From: Mucilaginibacter kameinonensis
GTDB taxonomy: Bacteria > Bacteroidota > Bacteroidia > Sphingobacteriales > Sphingobacteriaceae
NCBI RefSeq assembly: GCF_003675385.1
Contig: NZ_RCWZ01000001.1
Location: forward strand, 1,488,001 to 1,552,000
DNA: 64,000 nucleotides
Direction: 5' to 3'
A program made the position numbers and the translations under genes. The notes under the pieces are model-generated. The model saw only the letters and a list, made by a program, of their open reading frames with translations. It had not been told where the DNA came from and did no database searches. Below, in pieces: positions 35,501-45,900 of this stretch (its first letter is position 1; each line of letters begins with the position of its first letter).

Positions 35501-35870
35501 TAACGCGGTCAGCACACTTGTTGCTGACAATCATTACTACTATAATGATGCTAATCCTACCGATGCTGCAAATAATACAGGCGCGCATTATCCAAGGTTA
35601 AAAAATACATCCGATGTGCAGAATGCCGCTGTAGCCAGCGATTTCTACCTGTATAACGCATCGTATGTGAAACTTAAAAACGTTCAGTTAGGCTACACTA
35701 TCCCTAAACGGATTTCGGAGAAATGGGCCATGAACAGGATAAGGATCTACGTAGCGGCCGAAAATTTACTCACCATTACCAAGTACCCTGGTCTTGACCC
35801 TGAAATAGGGGCAAGTGTGGGATATCCAACCATGCGTCAATATTCAGTTGGTTTAAACGCTACTTTTTAA
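32556..35870 (+). CDS. SusC-family TonB-dependent outer membrane transporter
   Basis: A 1104-residue SusC-type receptor without an STN domain. The signal peptide ends at NAYSQ (~40), followed by a CarboxypepD_reg-like domain (ITGTVKDTKGISLPGVSVKI), LNDVVVVGYGTQ, the plug (IRIRGLGTLNNNNALVVIDG) and the barrel ending MRQYSVGLNATF. It opens a locus with SusD, GH29, GH2, a beta-helix protein and a hybrid two-component regulator, so the ligand is probably an oligosaccharide with fucose and beta-linked hexose. An alternative Met start is present inside the signal region (MLAIMAVLV). Confidence 0.93.
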   Translation: MDKIYLCSYFKLSIAKQRLKSMLAIMAVLVIFIPNAYSQTKKITGTVKDTKGISLPGVSVKIKGTATGAVTDSKGTYSLYVSDNKAVLVFSYIGFVTQEQVAGDASVVDVVLAEQSTNLNDVVVVGYGTQKKVNVVGSVATVSAKDLENRPVTNVSSALTGLSSGVSVMQSSGKPGADGATIRIRGLGTLNNNNALVVIDGIQGTLDAVNPDDIESISILKDAAAASIYGSLAANGVILVTTKKGSKNKTTITYSGIASKTNPTSMPSFVTDYVRHMQLVNEGYRNLGQTPVYTDATIAQWQKADADPNGLNAIGVPNYIAYPNTNWAKTIFQNNVLQDHNIALNGGNETTQYLLSAGYNGNPGTMQNTGSDKYQFRVNLQTKATKFLTVGTQTFASLQTYGLASTSNAFNYLRQTTPGVYPYYNGKYGFPSAPEESSTANNILTYLNSTGGRDQESRFNSTIFANVNLYKGLVLETKFNYQTRFEENNSFTIPLERWDFSTNTLKSAAAAPAQLSTYYDFNKNYLLTWDAVLRYNTTIAKDHNIGVLGGFDQYYYNYYYFDATKLGLIDPTITTLSSSTTPTAATGDAYDYSLRSFFGRLNYDYKQRYLLEAVFRYDGSSKFAPANRWGFFPAFAAGWRISEEPFMQNINNYVSNLKLRASWGQTGNNVLNSSASLGNYDYMATYGTTAYSFNGAAVTGLIQSKTANQNLKWETTTTTNIGLDGSLFKGKMNFEIDAYRKYTSGILFTPTVPLTVGTATAATQNIAEISNRGIEVTLGYHGKAGDLTFNVSGNFAYNFNRVEKYKGTLQEGYATDASGASVYSSNIGQVSSGGTTRVIQGHLINEYYLYPVYKGNGSYYNADGTVNKNGGPKDGMIRTTQDMAWLQSMIDAGYKFQPGNGIGKTKIYYGDLIYGDTNNDGIYGNSYDAQLTKKSSVPKYNAGLQFNVAYKGFDCSMIWAGSFGMYYYWNDIGYNNSIVSLGNAVSTLVADNHYYYNDANPTDAANNTGAHYPRLKNTSDVQNAAVASDFYLYNASYVKLKNVQLGYTIPKRISEKWAMNRIRIYVAAENLLTITKYPGLDPEIGASVGYPTMRQYSVGLNATF

Positions 35871-35878
35871 GGAGAAAA

Positions 35879-37648
35879 ATGATGAAAAAGATATTTATAG
35901 CATTACTTACCGTAATTATTGTAACAGGTTGTAAAAAGAACCTGCTTGATACAGCACCATATTCGTCCGTGGCTTCATCTACCATGTGGACAACCGATAA
36001 CTTTACCGATTTGGGTGTTACCGGGGTTTACCAGGCCCTAAGGCTTGGCGAAAACACAGGCGGCGACAGCGAGCTGGAATTGTATATGTTTGACAGGTTT
36101 GCCTATACCGGCCAATACAGAAGCCAGGAATCTATGCTGTCGGGAACCATCACTACAGGTAACTCGCTTTTTAGCAGTACCTGGCAAAACCTTTACGAAG
36201 GGGTTCAGCGCGCAAATGATGCCATCAAAAACATACCGTTGAAATCGCCGTCGGATGCTGCCAAAAAAAGCAGGTACGTTGCCGAGTGCAAGTTCTTACG
36301 TGCGTATTTTTACCTGAGATTAAACCAATTGTGGAAAGGCGTGCCAATTTACCTTGAGCCGTTTACGGCAGATGAAGCAACAAAACCACGCTCAACAGAA
36401 ACTGAAGTTTGGAACCAGGTTGTTACCGATTTAACCGATGCCATTAATGAGCCCAATTTACCACAGATCTACGCGGCAGGCGCAGCCAATTACGGTCATG
36501 TTACCAAGGGGGCGGCATACGCGTTACGCGGCAAGGCTTATTTGTACTTAAAAAAATGGGATTTGGCCGCGGCTGATTTTAATATGGTAAAATCGGCTGG
36601 GTATGCGCTTTTCTCCAATTATGTAACTTTGTTTAAAGCAGCCAATGAACAATGCAGCGAAATGATATTTTCTATCCAGAACGTTGCCGTTGCGGGTGGC
36701 GGCACAACCGGTTATGGTTCAACCACACAATGGTTTTGCGGTACCCGTTCATCTTTTGGGTCATGCTGGAACCAATACCTTGTATCGCCAAACCTTGTCG
36801 ATCTGTACCAAAATCTTGATGGCTCAAACTTTAACTGGGATACGGTATTGCCTGGATACTCAAGTCTTACACCGGCGCAACGTGAGGTTTTCTTTTTGAG
36901 GAATAACCTTACCGCTGCCGAGATTACCGCAGCTACAACCAGGGGCGCGGCAATGAATCTATACCTGCCAACCGGTAACGAAGAAAGGATCCTTAAAGCG
37001 TATGCCAACCGCGATCCACGTTTGGCGGCTAATGTGATTACACCATACTCTACCTATAATGGTGCCTATAACTCATTAAATGCAACTGTTACCTCACGTT
37101 GGCCTTATCGTGCAGAGGCTGCTATTGGTGGCGACCTGCGTACAGATACGCAAAGCTATTTTTATTACCTGTACAGGAAATTTGTTTACGAAGGTATTTC
37201 TGAAACCATTAACCGCTCTTACGGGCCAACAGATTTCCCGATCATCAGGTATGCTGATGTGTTGTTAATGTGGGCCGAAGCACTTAATGAGCAGGGTTTA
37301 ACCTCAGAAGCAGTTGCCAAAGTAAATGAAGTAAGGACAAGGGCAGGGGTTGGCTTATTAAATTCAAGTGCAGCCACAGCGGTAGCCGGGCAGGATGACC
37401 TGCGCGAGCGCATCAGGAACGAGCGCAGGGTTGAGTTCCCTAACGAGGGGATCAACTATTTTGATGAATTGCGTTGGAAATCATGGAAAGACAAAGTTTT
37501 TTATGCCGGCAATGGCGTAAAACAGGTTTGGGGTGCCAATGTATACACCTACTCGTTCCAGGGCGATTACATTTACAACTGGCCTATCCCTTTGGTTGAA
37601 ACCCAAAGAAACCCTAACCTTAAACAAAACGACGGGTGGATTAATTAA
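35879..37648 (+). CDS. SusD/RagB-family surface lipoprotein
   Basis: A 589-residue SusD-like protein starting 8 nt after SusC. The lipobox is VIIVTGC (Cys 18), body helices include AECKFLRAYFYLRLNQLWKG, and the C-terminal signature RIRNERRVEFPNEGINYFDE is followed by the end NPNLKQNDGW. It binds the glycan at the cell surface together with the preceding SusC. Confidence 0.92.
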   Translation: MMKKIFIALLTVIIVTGCKKNLLDTAPYSSVASSTMWTTDNFTDLGVTGVYQALRLGENTGGDSELELYMFDRFAYTGQYRSQESMLSGTITTGNSLFSSTWQNLYEGVQRANDAIKNIPLKSPSDAAKKSRYVAECKFLRAYFYLRLNQLWKGVPIYLEPFTADEATKPRSTETEVWNQVVTDLTDAINEPNLPQIYAAGAANYGHVTKGAAYALRGKAYLYLKKWDLAAADFNMVKSAGYALFSNYVTLFKAANEQCSEMIFSIQNVAVAGGGTTGYGSTTQWFCGTRSSFGSCWNQYLVSPNLVDLYQNLDGSNFNWDTVLPGYSSLTPAQREVFFLRNNLTAAEITAATTRGAAMNLYLPTGNEERILKAYANRDPRLAANVITPYSTYNGAYNSLNATVTSRWPYRAEAAIGGDLRTDTQSYFYYLYRKFVYEGISETINRSYGPTDFPIIRYADVLLMWAEALNEQGLTSEAVAKVNEVRTRAGVGLLNSSAATAVAGQDDLRERIRNERRVEFPNEGINYFDELRWKSWKDKVFYAGNGVKQVWGANVYTYSFQGDYIYNWPIPLVETQRNPNLKQNDGWIN

Positions 37649-37660
37649 ATAAATTAGAGT

Positions 37661-37693
37661 TTTACCGTGCGCCGATACAGGCTGCACGGTAAA
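37661..37693 (+). terminator. Intercistronic hairpin after susD
   Basis: TTTACCGTGC (37661-37670) pairs with GCACGGTAAA (37684-37693) around a 13-nt loop, 12 nt after the SusD stop and 27 nt before the GH29 start. Only a weak T tract (GCTTTAAAG) follows, so partial termination or 3'-end stabilisation of the susCD message is more likely than full termination. Confidence 0.5.
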
Positions 37694-37720
37694 GCTTTAA
37701 AGTAATTTGATCATTATAAT

Positions 37721-39235
37721 ATGCCATTTTTTAACAAGCTAATTTTCCCATTATTACTGCTGGCCGGTGCTGCCCATGCGCAAAACGGCAGCTTTACAAG
37801 TATATCGCCCGGCGATAAAGAGGCGGATATAATTTATAAAGCTGCTCATGTAACGCCATCTCCAAGGCAATTGAGGTGGCAGCAATTGGAGCTTACCGCG
37901 TTCTTTCATTTCGGCATTAACACGTTTACAAATAAGGAGTGGGGCGATGGAAAAGAAGATATCTCGAAATTTAACCCAACTGAACTCAATGCCGAGCAAT
38001 GGGTTAAAACCGTTAAGGATGCAGGTATAAAACAGGTGATCATCACAGCCAAACATCATGATGGTTTTTGCCTGTGGCCAAGCCGCTTTACTGAGCATAG
38101 CATTAAAAATACACCGTATAAAAACGGCAAAGGTGATATTGTTAAGGAAGTAGCCAACGCCTGTAAAAAGTATGGTGTTGGGTTCGGGGTTTATTTATCG
38201 CCGTGGGATAGAAACTCGGCGTACTATGGTGATTCGGTTAAATACAATACCTATTTTGAAAACCAACTGACAGAGCTGCTCAGCAATTATGGCAAGGTAG
38301 ATGAGGTATGGTTTGACGGTGCGAACGGCGAAGGCCCGAATGGTAAAAAGCAGGTTTATGATTTCAATAGTTGGTATAAGCTGATCCGCAGGTTGCAACC
38401 TCAAGCAGTAATTGCCATACAAGGGCCTGATGTGCGCTGGGTTGGTACCGAAACTGGTAAAGGCAGGTTAACCGAATGGAGTGTATTACCGGTTGATGAG
38501 CAACAACAAAAGAAAATAGCCGACGCGTCGCAAAAGGATGTAATGGTAAAGCCAGTGGTTTATAAAGCGGGTGAGGACCTCGGCAGTCGCGACAGGCTGA
38601 AAGGTGCGAAAGGATTGGTTTGGTATCCTGCCGAAACCGATGTATCCATCAGGCCGGGATGGTTTTATCACCCGGCAGAAGACGTAAAGGTTAAAACCGG
38701 TAAGGAACTTCTGAATATCTATTTTTCCTCGGTTGGCCGCAATAGTTTATTGTTGCTAAACATTCCTCCCGATACAAGGGGCCTTATTAGAGATAGCGAT
38801 GTACAAGCCCTGAAAGATTGGACTGAACTACGCGAATCACTTTTTAAAAATAACCTGTTGAAAGGCTTTACGGTTCATTGCCCAAACGGGATCAATAATA
38901 ATGCGCTCGTGCACGGGCAGGGTTCGTCATTTTGGACAACCAAGGGGAAGGATTCTACCGCTGTAATTGAATTTGATTCGGCTGTTCCGGTATCTTTTAA
39001 TGTGCTGCAATTGCAGGAAGATATCACCAAGGGCCAGCGGATAGAGAAGTTCTCGCTACAGTACCTTCAGGATGATAAATGGACAGAGATTACATCCGGC
39101 ACCACTGTGGGTTACAAACGCTTGTTGAACTTCAAGCCGGTTACTGCCGGTAAAGTAAGGCTGGTAATTGAATCATCCCGCTTTAACCCAACGCTTGTAT
39201 CCGTAGGTTTATTTAAAAGCGATTTTATGCCCTGA
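37721..39235 (+). CDS. Alpha-L-fucosidase, GH29
   Basis: A 504-residue secreted enzyme; the signal peptide ends AGAAHAQ. The GH29 barrel is clear: ELTAFFHFGINTFTNKEWGD, VITAKHHDGFCLWPSRFT, YGVGFGVYLSPWDRN and the nucleophile region VDEVWFDGANGEG (Asp). A C-terminal F5/8-type (discoidin-like) domain occupies the last ~120 residues. The family removes alpha-L-fucose from glycan ends; the layout resembles the regiospecific GH29B subfamily. It follows susD in the locus and precedes a GH2 gene. Confidence 0.93.
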   Translation: MPFFNKLIFPLLLLAGAAHAQNGSFTSISPGDKEADIIYKAAHVTPSPRQLRWQQLELTAFFHFGINTFTNKEWGDGKEDISKFNPTELNAEQWVKTVKDAGIKQVIITAKHHDGFCLWPSRFTEHSIKNTPYKNGKGDIVKEVANACKKYGVGFGVYLSPWDRNSAYYGDSVKYNTYFENQLTELLSNYGKVDEVWFDGANGEGPNGKKQVYDFNSWYKLIRRLQPQAVIAIQGPDVRWVGTETGKGRLTEWSVLPVDEQQQKKIADASQKDVMVKPVVYKAGEDLGSRDRLKGAKGLVWYPAETDVSIRPGWFYHPAEDVKVKTGKELLNIYFSSVGRNSLLLLNIPPDTRGLIRDSDVQALKDWTELRESLFKNNLLKGFTVHCPNGINNNALVHGQGSSFWTTKGKDSTAVIEFDSAVPVSFNVLQLQEDITKGQRIEKFSLQYLQDDKWTEITSGTTVGYKRLLNFKPVTAGKVRLVIESSRFNPTLVSVGLFKSDFMP

Positions 39236-39325
39236 CATCGGGGATTCGAATAATATTAAATGAGAAAGCTTTCATTGTCTTAACTCCATAATCAATTAAA
39301 ATTATCAGGCCTGAACCGCAAAATT

Positions 39326-39348
39326 AACTGGCCCTCGCCGGGCCGGTT
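39326..39348 (+). terminator. Intercistronic hairpin before the GH2 gene
   Basis: AACTGGCCC (39326-39334) pairs with GGGCCGGTT (39340-39348), one G.U pair, around a 5-nt loop, and is followed by TACCTTCTT. It lies between GH29 and GH2 and is probably a processing or attenuation hairpin. Confidence 0.4.
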
Positions 39349-39364
39349 TACCTTCTTGTGCTTT

Positions 39365-41419
39365 ATGAATAAACTATTATCAAAATATTTATATCTTTTT
39401 TTACTGTTGCTGATCTGTACAAATTATTCATTTGCTCAGATCGGCGCCATCGATGGCCGGCAGGTCTTCAATTTCAACAGCGACTGGAAGTTTCACTTTG
39501 CTTATGATATCCGGAAACAGCCTGAAAAGATCAACGTAACCCTGCCCCATACCTGGAATGCCGGTGATGTACTAAAAGGCAAGGCCAATTATGCAAGGGA
39601 AGCCGGTATCTATGAAAAAAACTTTTTAGTAAAGGAAAGCTGGAAAAACAAAAGGCTGTTTCTGTATTTTGAAGGGGCGAACAGCGTTGCTGCGGTTTTG
39701 ATAAACCGACATTTTATTACGGAGCACAAGGGTGGCTATACGGCTTTTTGTATCGAGATAACTGATTGGGTTAAGCCGGGTGAGACTAATAATATTGAAG
39801 TACAGGTAAGCAATGCTTACAGAACGGATGTGTTGCCGCTCTGCGGCGATTTTAACGTGTACGGAGGTATTCACCGGCCGGTGTCTTTACTGGTAACATC
39901 TAAAGATTGTATTTCTCCATTGGATTATGCTTCACCCGGGGTGTATCTGACGCCGAAAATCTTATCTGATAAAACAGCGGAAGTAAATATCACGACCAAA
40001 TTATCGGTACATAACACAGGGGATTTAAAGCTTAGGACTGATATCTTGGATGCCGGCAAAAATATCATTGCATCTACCACAAACAGCATTAGCAACAAGC
40101 AGCAATGCAACCAAACTATAAATTTAAAGCAGCCTCATTTATGGAACGGTAAGGCCGATCCTTATTTGTATACCGTGAATGTAAGCCTCATGAACAATGA
40201 GGTGGTTATTGACCAGGTTACCCAGCCTTTAGGGTTCAGAACTTACCGGGTTGACGCGGACAAAGGATTTATCTTAAACGGCAAATACCTCGATTTGCAT
40301 GGCGTTGGTTTTCATGAAGATGTGGAAGGTAAAGCTTCAGCCGTTGACAGTGTAGATCTGAATAAAGATATGGAGCTGATTAAAGAGATAGGAGCTACGG
40401 CTATCCGCTTAACTCACTATCCACATGGTAAATATTTCTATGACCTCTGCGACAGGAATGGCATGGTGGTATGGTCTGAAATTCCCTTTGTTGGTCCGGG
40501 AGGGTACACTGGTGCAGGCTATTTAAAAAATCCGGCTTTGGAAAGCCAGGCGAGGCAGGTATTAACAGAAATGATCCGTCAAAATTATAATCACCCTGCT
40601 ATTTGTTTCTGGGGTTTATTCAACGAGTTAAAGCTTGATCATGATGACCCTGTACCATTTTTAAAGCAGTTGAATGAATTGGCTAAGCAGGAAGACTCTA
40701 CCCGTTTAACTACTGCCGCTACCTTTTTAGATGGCAGCCAGTTTAACCAGGTATCAGATATTATTGCCTGGAACAAATACTACGGATGGTACGATGGCGA
40801 GTTTAAGCAAATTGGCGTATGGGCAGATAAAACACATCATGACTATCCGCAGAAACCATTTGCCGTAAGCGAATACGGAGCAGGTGGCAGTCCGTTTAAA
40901 CATGCCGAAAATAAAGACAAGCCAGACGCCGATGGAAAATTTCACCCCGAAGAATGGCAAACCCGTTATCATGAGGTTAACTGGCAGGAGCTTTATAAGC
41001 GACCCTTTGTATGGGGCAAGTTTGTATGGGCGCTGGCCGATTTTGGTTCGTCTGTCCGTACCGAAGGCGATGCCGATGGTATCAATGATAAAGGCCTGGT
41101 AACATATAACAGGGCGGTTAAAAAGGATGCCTTCTACTTTTATAAAGCTAACTGGAATACCGAGCCTATGTTATATATTACCGACCGGAGGAACACTGTT
41201 AGGCATCAGCAGGCAACCGCCGTTAAAGTATACAGCACCAAACCAAATGTGAAACTGATGCTGAACGGTGTTGCCGTAAAAGGCGGTAAGGCCAATGATT
41301 TTCACACCACAATATGGGATAACATTACCCTGCAAAAGGGGAAAAATAAAATTGAAGTAAGCAGCAATGTTGACGGGCGTTTGCTGGAAGATTCCTGCGA
41401 ATGGACACTGGAGAATTAA
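39365..41419 (+). CDS. GH2 family glycoside hydrolase (beta-galactosidase-like)
   Basis: A 684-residue secreted enzyme from ATG 39365 (MNKLLSKYLYLFLLLLICTN signal; the frame also allows TTG 39356). Sugar-binding jelly roll (~25-190), immunoglobulin-like domain (~200-300) and TIM barrel (~300-600). The acid/base motif is CFWGLFNELKLDHDDP and the nucleophile motif FAVSEYGAGG. A C-terminal domain of ~90 residues follows. GH2 members cut beta-galactosides, mannosides or glucuronides; the exact sugar cannot be read here. It is the fourth gene of the locus. Confidence 0.9.
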   Translation: MNKLLSKYLYLFLLLLICTNYSFAQIGAIDGRQVFNFNSDWKFHFAYDIRKQPEKINVTLPHTWNAGDVLKGKANYAREAGIYEKNFLVKESWKNKRLFLYFEGANSVAAVLINRHFITEHKGGYTAFCIEITDWVKPGETNNIEVQVSNAYRTDVLPLCGDFNVYGGIHRPVSLLVTSKDCISPLDYASPGVYLTPKILSDKTAEVNITTKLSVHNTGDLKLRTDILDAGKNIIASTTNSISNKQQCNQTINLKQPHLWNGKADPYLYTVNVSLMNNEVVIDQVTQPLGFRTYRVDADKGFILNGKYLDLHGVGFHEDVEGKASAVDSVDLNKDMELIKEIGATAIRLTHYPHGKYFYDLCDRNGMVVWSEIPFVGPGGYTGAGYLKNPALESQARQVLTEMIRQNYNHPAICFWGLFNELKLDHDDPVPFLKQLNELAKQEDSTRLTTAATFLDGSQFNQVSDIIAWNKYYGWYDGEFKQIGVWADKTHHDYPQKPFAVSEYGAGGSPFKHAENKDKPDADGKFHPEEWQTRYHEVNWQELYKRPFVWGKFVWALADFGSSVRTEGDADGINDKGLVTYNRAVKKDAFYFYKANWNTEPMLYITDRRNTVRHQQATAVKVYSTKPNVKLMLNGVAVKGGKANDFHTTIWDNITLQKGKNKIEVSSNVDGRLLEDSCEWTLEN

Positions 41420-41442
41420 GCCATTGTATATAAATAAATTGT

Positions 41443-42918
41443 ATGAAGAAATTACTAATGCTGTTTTTATGTAGCAGCGCTGTATTAAAAGTTTTTGGTG
41501 GTACCTATTATATCGATGATAAAAAAGGTGATGATAACTTTGATGGTCGTAGTGCCGGTAAGGCCTGGCGTTCATTAAACAGGGTAAACAAACAGGTTTT
41601 TGAAGCCGGGGACAGTATCTTATTCAAAAAGGGTGGCATATGGGAAGGGCAATTAACACCGATGGGATCGGGCACAGCAAAAGCCCCGGTTGTTTTCGGC
41701 GCTTTCGGAACGGGCGCCCTGCCCGAGATTAAGGCAAACGGTCATTTTAAAGACGCGGTTTTGTTAAAGAACCTGCAAAACATTGTGGTGGAATATCTGG
41801 CATTATCAAATTTTGACAGCACTGTTCCTTTTCAAAAAACAGGGCCTACAGGGGTACGGATATTAGCCGAAGATATAGGCACCTTACATAATATCAGGCT
41901 TGCCAATTTGTACATTCATGATATTAATGGTGATAATAAAAAAGGATCGGCCGAAGGATATGGCATCTTTTGGGATTGCCAGGGGCCAAAGCCAAGCAAT
42001 ATTGAACATTTACTGATAGAGAATTGTAAAGTGGAGCGGGTTGACCGCAACGGTATTCGTGGTAACGGTACGTTCTCCGTCAGGACAAAATGGTTCCCGA
42101 ACAAGTACCTGGTGATCCGTAATTGCCTGCTTGACGATATTGGCGGCGATGGTATCGTAGTTAAGGCTTTTGATACCGCCATGATTGAACATAACAAGCT
42201 GTTTCGCACCCGCACCAGGGCAAAGGATAACGCGGTGGCCATTTGGCCGCACAGCAGCGATAATACGGTTATACAATACAATGAAGTAGCCTACACGCAA
42301 AATGATAACTGGGCCAACGACGGGCAATCTTTTGATATCGACGGCAACAGCAGGAATACCATTATCCAGTACAATTATAGCCATGACAACGAGGGTGGGT
42401 TTATGCTGGTGATATCTGATCTTATCAATAAAGATAATGTGATGACTACCGGCAATATCATTCAATATAACTTAAGTGTAAATGATGGATTGAACCGTAA
42501 ACGGCTTTTTAATTTTGCCGGGGTAACTGATAGCACGATAGTAAAAGGAAATATCTTTTATAACGATGGCCCGAAATACACAACCGAGGTCACGGATATT
42601 GAAAACGGCATCCCCGATCATGTGAGCTTTGATGATAATTATTTTTTATTTGCCGGTAAAAACTACGGTGTTTTTACAAAATCGCCAAAGCAGTACAGCA
42701 AGGTTTATTTTAATAATAATGTATTTGCCGGTAATATTATTGGCTTAGATAATCTGACCAACTTAAAAAGCTCGGCCAACGTGAAATCCAATCGCCCAAA
42801 AACATCTCCAAAAAGCAAATCTTTTCCGTGGATGTACCTGCCAGAAAAGCTCAGGGCATTGGTGCCGGGTTTCCCTGAAAGTTTATACCAGTCATATATT
42901 TCAAATGGGCCCCGATGA
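41443..42918 (+). CDS. Secreted right-handed beta-helix protein
   Basis: A 491-residue protein with signal peptide (to GG, ~20), followed by TYYIDDKKGDDNFDGRSAGK, the usual start of DUF1565/PbH1 beta-helix proteins. Repeated short beta-strands run through the body (NIRLANLYIHDINGD, VIQYNEVAYTQNDNWAN, IIQYNYSHDNEGGFML). This fold is used by polysaccharide lyases and glycosidases such as PL6 and GH120/GH141-like enzymes. No catalytic set is identified with certainty. Position between GH2 and the regulator places it in the same glycan pathway. Confidence 0.8.
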   Translation: MKKLLMLFLCSSAVLKVFGGTYYIDDKKGDDNFDGRSAGKAWRSLNRVNKQVFEAGDSILFKKGGIWEGQLTPMGSGTAKAPVVFGAFGTGALPEIKANGHFKDAVLLKNLQNIVVEYLALSNFDSTVPFQKTGPTGVRILAEDIGTLHNIRLANLYIHDINGDNKKGSAEGYGIFWDCQGPKPSNIEHLLIENCKVERVDRNGIRGNGTFSVRTKWFPNKYLVIRNCLLDDIGGDGIVVKAFDTAMIEHNKLFRTRTRAKDNAVAIWPHSSDNTVIQYNEVAYTQNDNWANDGQSFDIDGNSRNTIIQYNYSHDNEGGFMLVISDLINKDNVMTTGNIIQYNLSVNDGLNRKRLFNFAGVTDSTIVKGNIFYNDGPKYTTEVTDIENGIPDHVSFDDNYFLFAGKNYGVFTKSPKQYSKVYFNNNVFAGNIIGLDNLTNLKSSANVKSNRPKTSPKSKSFPWMYLPEKLRALVPGFPESLYQSYISNGPR

Positions 42919-42980
42919 TAAATGCATAGGTGTTGGGTAAGTAAGATAAATTTAATTAGTTTTATTTTCCGGGCGGCGAG

Positions 42981-45900
42981 ATGAAACTAATTATAACCAC
43001 ATTCCTGTTTTGCATATTTATTTCACTATCTGCCTATGGTCAGCGCATAGCATTTGAAAACCTGACGGTAGATAATGGCTTATCTCAAAATTCTGTTTTA
43101 GCTATAGTTCAGGATAGCCGGGGCTTTATGTGGTATGGTACGCAGCATGGGCTTAATAAATACAATACCAGGGGCTTTAAGATCTATAAAAATGAGCCTG
43201 CCGACCGCTCAAGTATTTCGTCCGATTATATTACATCGCTCGTCGTCGATTCGCACCAGGCGCTTTGGGTGGGCACACGCAACGGTTTAAACAAATATAA
43301 TCCCGAAACTGATAGTTTTGAACGGGTTAAGCTAAACCGGCACGTTGCCGGCCCTGAAATTATAAGTGCGGTTTACGAGGATAAACACAAAAACATGTGG
43401 GTCTGGTCGTCTGATGGGCTGTATCGTTTTTCAAAGCCGACCGGCGAGTTTAGCTCTATCTCTGTGCCCGATTCGGTTGCCGGTTTATATGGTACCAATG
43501 TTCATACCATATACCAGGACCATAGCGGTAATTATTGGATGGGTTCATCTGCCGGGCTTAGTAAAATGGAAGAGTTTAAGGGCCGGTACACCTATAAAAT
43601 GTATAAGCATAATGACAATGCAGCCAATAGCCTGAGCGATAATTATGTAACCACCATTACCGAAGATGCCGCGAATAACTTATGGATAGGCACATTGCAC
43701 GGCGGCGTGAACCTTTATAACAGCAATTCAGAAACTTTTACTCATTTTTTTGCTAACAATGGTACTAAGGGGCCTGCCAATAATAATATCAGGATCCTTC
43801 AGCCCGAAAAATCGGGGAAGATCTGGATAGGTACGCAAAGCGGGCTCAATATTTTAGATCCTCTGACCAGGCAATTCGTAACCTACAGGCATGATCCGGA
43901 GGATAAGAACAGTTTAAGTCAAAATTCTATTTACAGTGTTTTTATCGATAATTCAAACACGGTTTGGATTGGTACCTATTGGGGAGGTATCAACATGGTA
44001 TCCAACCCTAACACAACGTTTTTAACTTATCAAACTGTACATTATCATTCGGCCATTAACAACAATGTGGTAAGCGCAGTTGCCGAGGATGACAGGCACA
44101 ACCTGTGGATTGGCACAGAAGGGGGCGGCCTGAACTATTTTGACCGCAAGGCAGATGTTGTTACTACCTATCAAAACAAGATAAATGACCCCACATCGCT
44201 TGGATCAGACCTGGTGAAAGTGGTTTATATTGATAAAGACAGGAATGTATGGGTAGGTACCCATGGCGGTGGCTTAAATCTGTTTAACCCGGCAAGCCGT
44301 AGCTTTAAACGTTTTCTGTATAAGGAAAATGACCCAGTGACGCTTGGCTCAGAAGTGCTTAGCCTCCTGCACGATTCAAAAGGTAATCTTTGGGTGGGCA
44401 CACAAAACGGACTGCTTATTTTTCGTCAAAGTAATGCGTTGTTGCAACGTGTTGATTTACCTGTGATCAGCAAAATCGGCAAAAAATCGGTATTGGCCTT
44501 TTTAGAGGATATGGATTTAAATATCTGGATTGCCACTGCAAGCGGTTTATATAAAACAGATTCTGGCCACAATAAAATAACGGTTTACAAAAAGGAGCAG
44601 GGCCTTAAGTCGACCGATATTAACTGTATTTACCAGGATACCAAAAGAAGGATCTGGGTGGGATCTTATTATGGCGGGCTCGCCCTGTATGATACCGCTC
44701 TCGAAAAATTTACAGCATATACTGAAAGGGAAGGGTTAACCAATAACAATGTACTCAGCATTTTGGAGGATGAAAAAAACAACCTGTGGATGGGTACAGG
44801 TAACGGTTTGTCCAAATTTTCCATCGCCTCGCAAACCTTTAAAAACTACAGTAAAAACGATGGCCTGGGTGGCAATACATTTAATATTAACTCAGGTTGC
44901 AAAACAAGTGACGGCGAAATGCTTTTTGGCGGGCTTAACGGCTTAAGCAGCTTCTTTCCTTCAAAAATTGAAGATAACACGATCCCTCCCCCGGTAATTA
45001 TTACCTCATTAAAGCTATTTAACAAAACGGTAGGGATCAACCAGGCGGATAACCTGCTTTCAAAGGATATCAGCCTTACGCAAAATGTGGTTTTTTCACA
45101 TGCCCAAAATGTGTTCACCATTGATTTTGCAGCGCTCAATTATATCAAATCTGATAAAAACAGGTATGCCTACAAGCTGGAGCCTTTTGATAAAGATTGG
45201 GTGCATACCGATATTCCATCGGCGCCATATACCAACCTCTCGCCTGGGAGCTATACATTTTTTGCAAAGGGCTCAAACAACGATGGTGTTTGGGGCAAGG
45301 CGGTTGTGTTACATATTAAAGTATTGCCTCCTTTTTGGGAAACCATCTGGGCTTATGGTTTGTACCTGTTGTTTATCGGCAGCATCGTATTTTTATTGGT
45401 ACGTTTCATCATATTAAGGGCACTGTTACGGCGGGATAAAGAGCTCACCCATCTAAAGCTTAATTTTTTCACCAATATTTCGCACGAAATCCGCACGCAT
45501 CTGTCCCTGATATTCGGCCCGGTTGAAAAGATGATCCTCGAAGAAAAGGGCGGCGCGCAAACCCGGCAGCTGCATATCATCAAGAAAAACTCAGACAGTC
45601 TGCTGCAATTGGTTAATGAACTGATGGATTTCAGAAAGGCAGAAACCGGGAACCTGAAGTTGCATATCGTGGAGCATAATATTGTAGCTACCATATCAGA
45701 AATTTATAACTCTTTTTATGATCACGCGGTATCGGCCAATATCACAATTGACCTGATTGCTTCCGTCGATGTTATTCCGCTTTATTTTGATAAAATACAG
45801 TTGGAAAAAGTGTTTTTTAACCTGCTGCATAATGCCTTCAAGTTTACCGGCAGCGGCGGTTATATTAATATTCTGGTAGAGGAGGGGAAAGACAATGTAA

